From NCBI GenBank assembly GCA_040757115.1, contig JBFLYA010000106.1, positions 1 to 13,481 on the forward strand: a stretch of 13,481 nt of DNA. Reading direction: 5' to 3'. Below, in pieces: positions 13,446 through 13,481 of this stretch (within the stretch, counting starts at the first letter, position 1; each line of letters starts with the position of its first letter). Source of the stretch: a bacterium. Its GTDB lineage: Bacteria; UBA9089; CG2-30-40-21; SBAY01. The position numbers and the translations under genes are program-made. The notes beneath the pieces are model-generated. The model searched no databases and was not told where the DNA came from. It saw only the letters and a program-made list of their open reading frames with translations.

Positions 13446-13481
13446 ATGAAAATACTTCCATTAGCCTTTGATTCTTTAGGC
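13446..13481 (+). CDS. Probable UPF0282-type MBL-fold metallo-hydrolase, first 12 codons
   Basis: ATG 13446 reads MKILPLAFDSLG to the window edge. This strongly recalls the start of UPF0282 metallo-beta-lactamase-like proteins (M-K-(I/V)-x-P-L-x-x-(D/E)-S-L-G), in which RS(M/L)AT usually follows. Function of the family is unknown beyond a predicted metal-dependent hydrolase fold. A weak AGGGA lies 9 to 10 bases upstream. The call rests on twelve residues only. Confidence 0.45.
   Translation, partial: MKILPLAFDSLG

Noticed and set aside
13207-13449. 80-codon plus-strand reading frame
   Set aside because: It runs through the hairpins, the GxxExxY remnant in the wrong orientation and the element end. 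There is no ribosome binding site and no family resemblance.

Overview
The window looks like a chromosomal segment from an uncultured, AT-rich, probably anaerobic bacterium of a candidate-phylum type. This is inferred from the gene families: a fused ADP-forming acetyl-CoA synthetase, a DUF4091 glycosidase-like protein, a dockerin-rich giant protein, and many dispersed mini-elements carrying GxxExxY and four-helix-bundle gene ends. I cannot name the species.

Layout. (1) 1-4171, minus strand: the first 1,390 residues of a giant gene still open at the window edge. It encodes five dockerin-type calcium loops, several copies of a 'NGTLL..YYLM.GG.RR.IP' repeat, a CBM60-like carbohydrate-binding module, an exact 74-residue tandem repeat and a segment resembling the pre-toxin (PT-TG) linker of polymorphic toxins. 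Any toxic or catalytic tip lies beyond base 1. It has a consensus promoter (4364-4392) and a roughly 185-base leader containing a possible 19-residue leader peptide and a terminator-like hairpin. (2) 4687-9310, minus strand: DUF4091 secreted protein, O-antigen ligase-type membrane protein and DUF362 protein, plausibly one surface-polysaccharide operon. (3) 9311-9688: divergent promoter region split by a 293-bp inverted-repeat element. (4) 9689-11836, plus: ADP-forming acetate-CoA ligase. (5) 11837-12626: a repeat-filled gap with the presumed ilvN promoter and a second insertion. (6) 12636-13118, plus: ilvN, followed by a third insertion, then the first codons of a UPF0282-like metallo-hydrolase at the right edge.

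The most striking result is in the gaps. Five inverted-repeat elements or fragments can be delimited by eye. Three have clean 8-bp target duplications (TTGACAAC, AAAAATCT, GGGTAGTC) and a fourth a probable 7-bp one. Two elements with related tips (GTAAC..TTCACC) carry the start and end of a GxxExxY (PDDEXK_3) gene with the middle missing. Two others have mutually different tips but share a 180-bp core that looks like the start and end of a four-helix-bundle (S23-type) gene with the middle missing. They sit at gene boundaries: just upstream of a -35 box, directly against a Shine-Dalgarno, and with a stop codon inside the target duplication.

A second pattern concerns the divergent 7457-9310 and 9689-11836 genes. 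Both have promoters placed so that transcription should begin at the start codon, and neither has a Shine-Dalgarno, so both may be leaderless.
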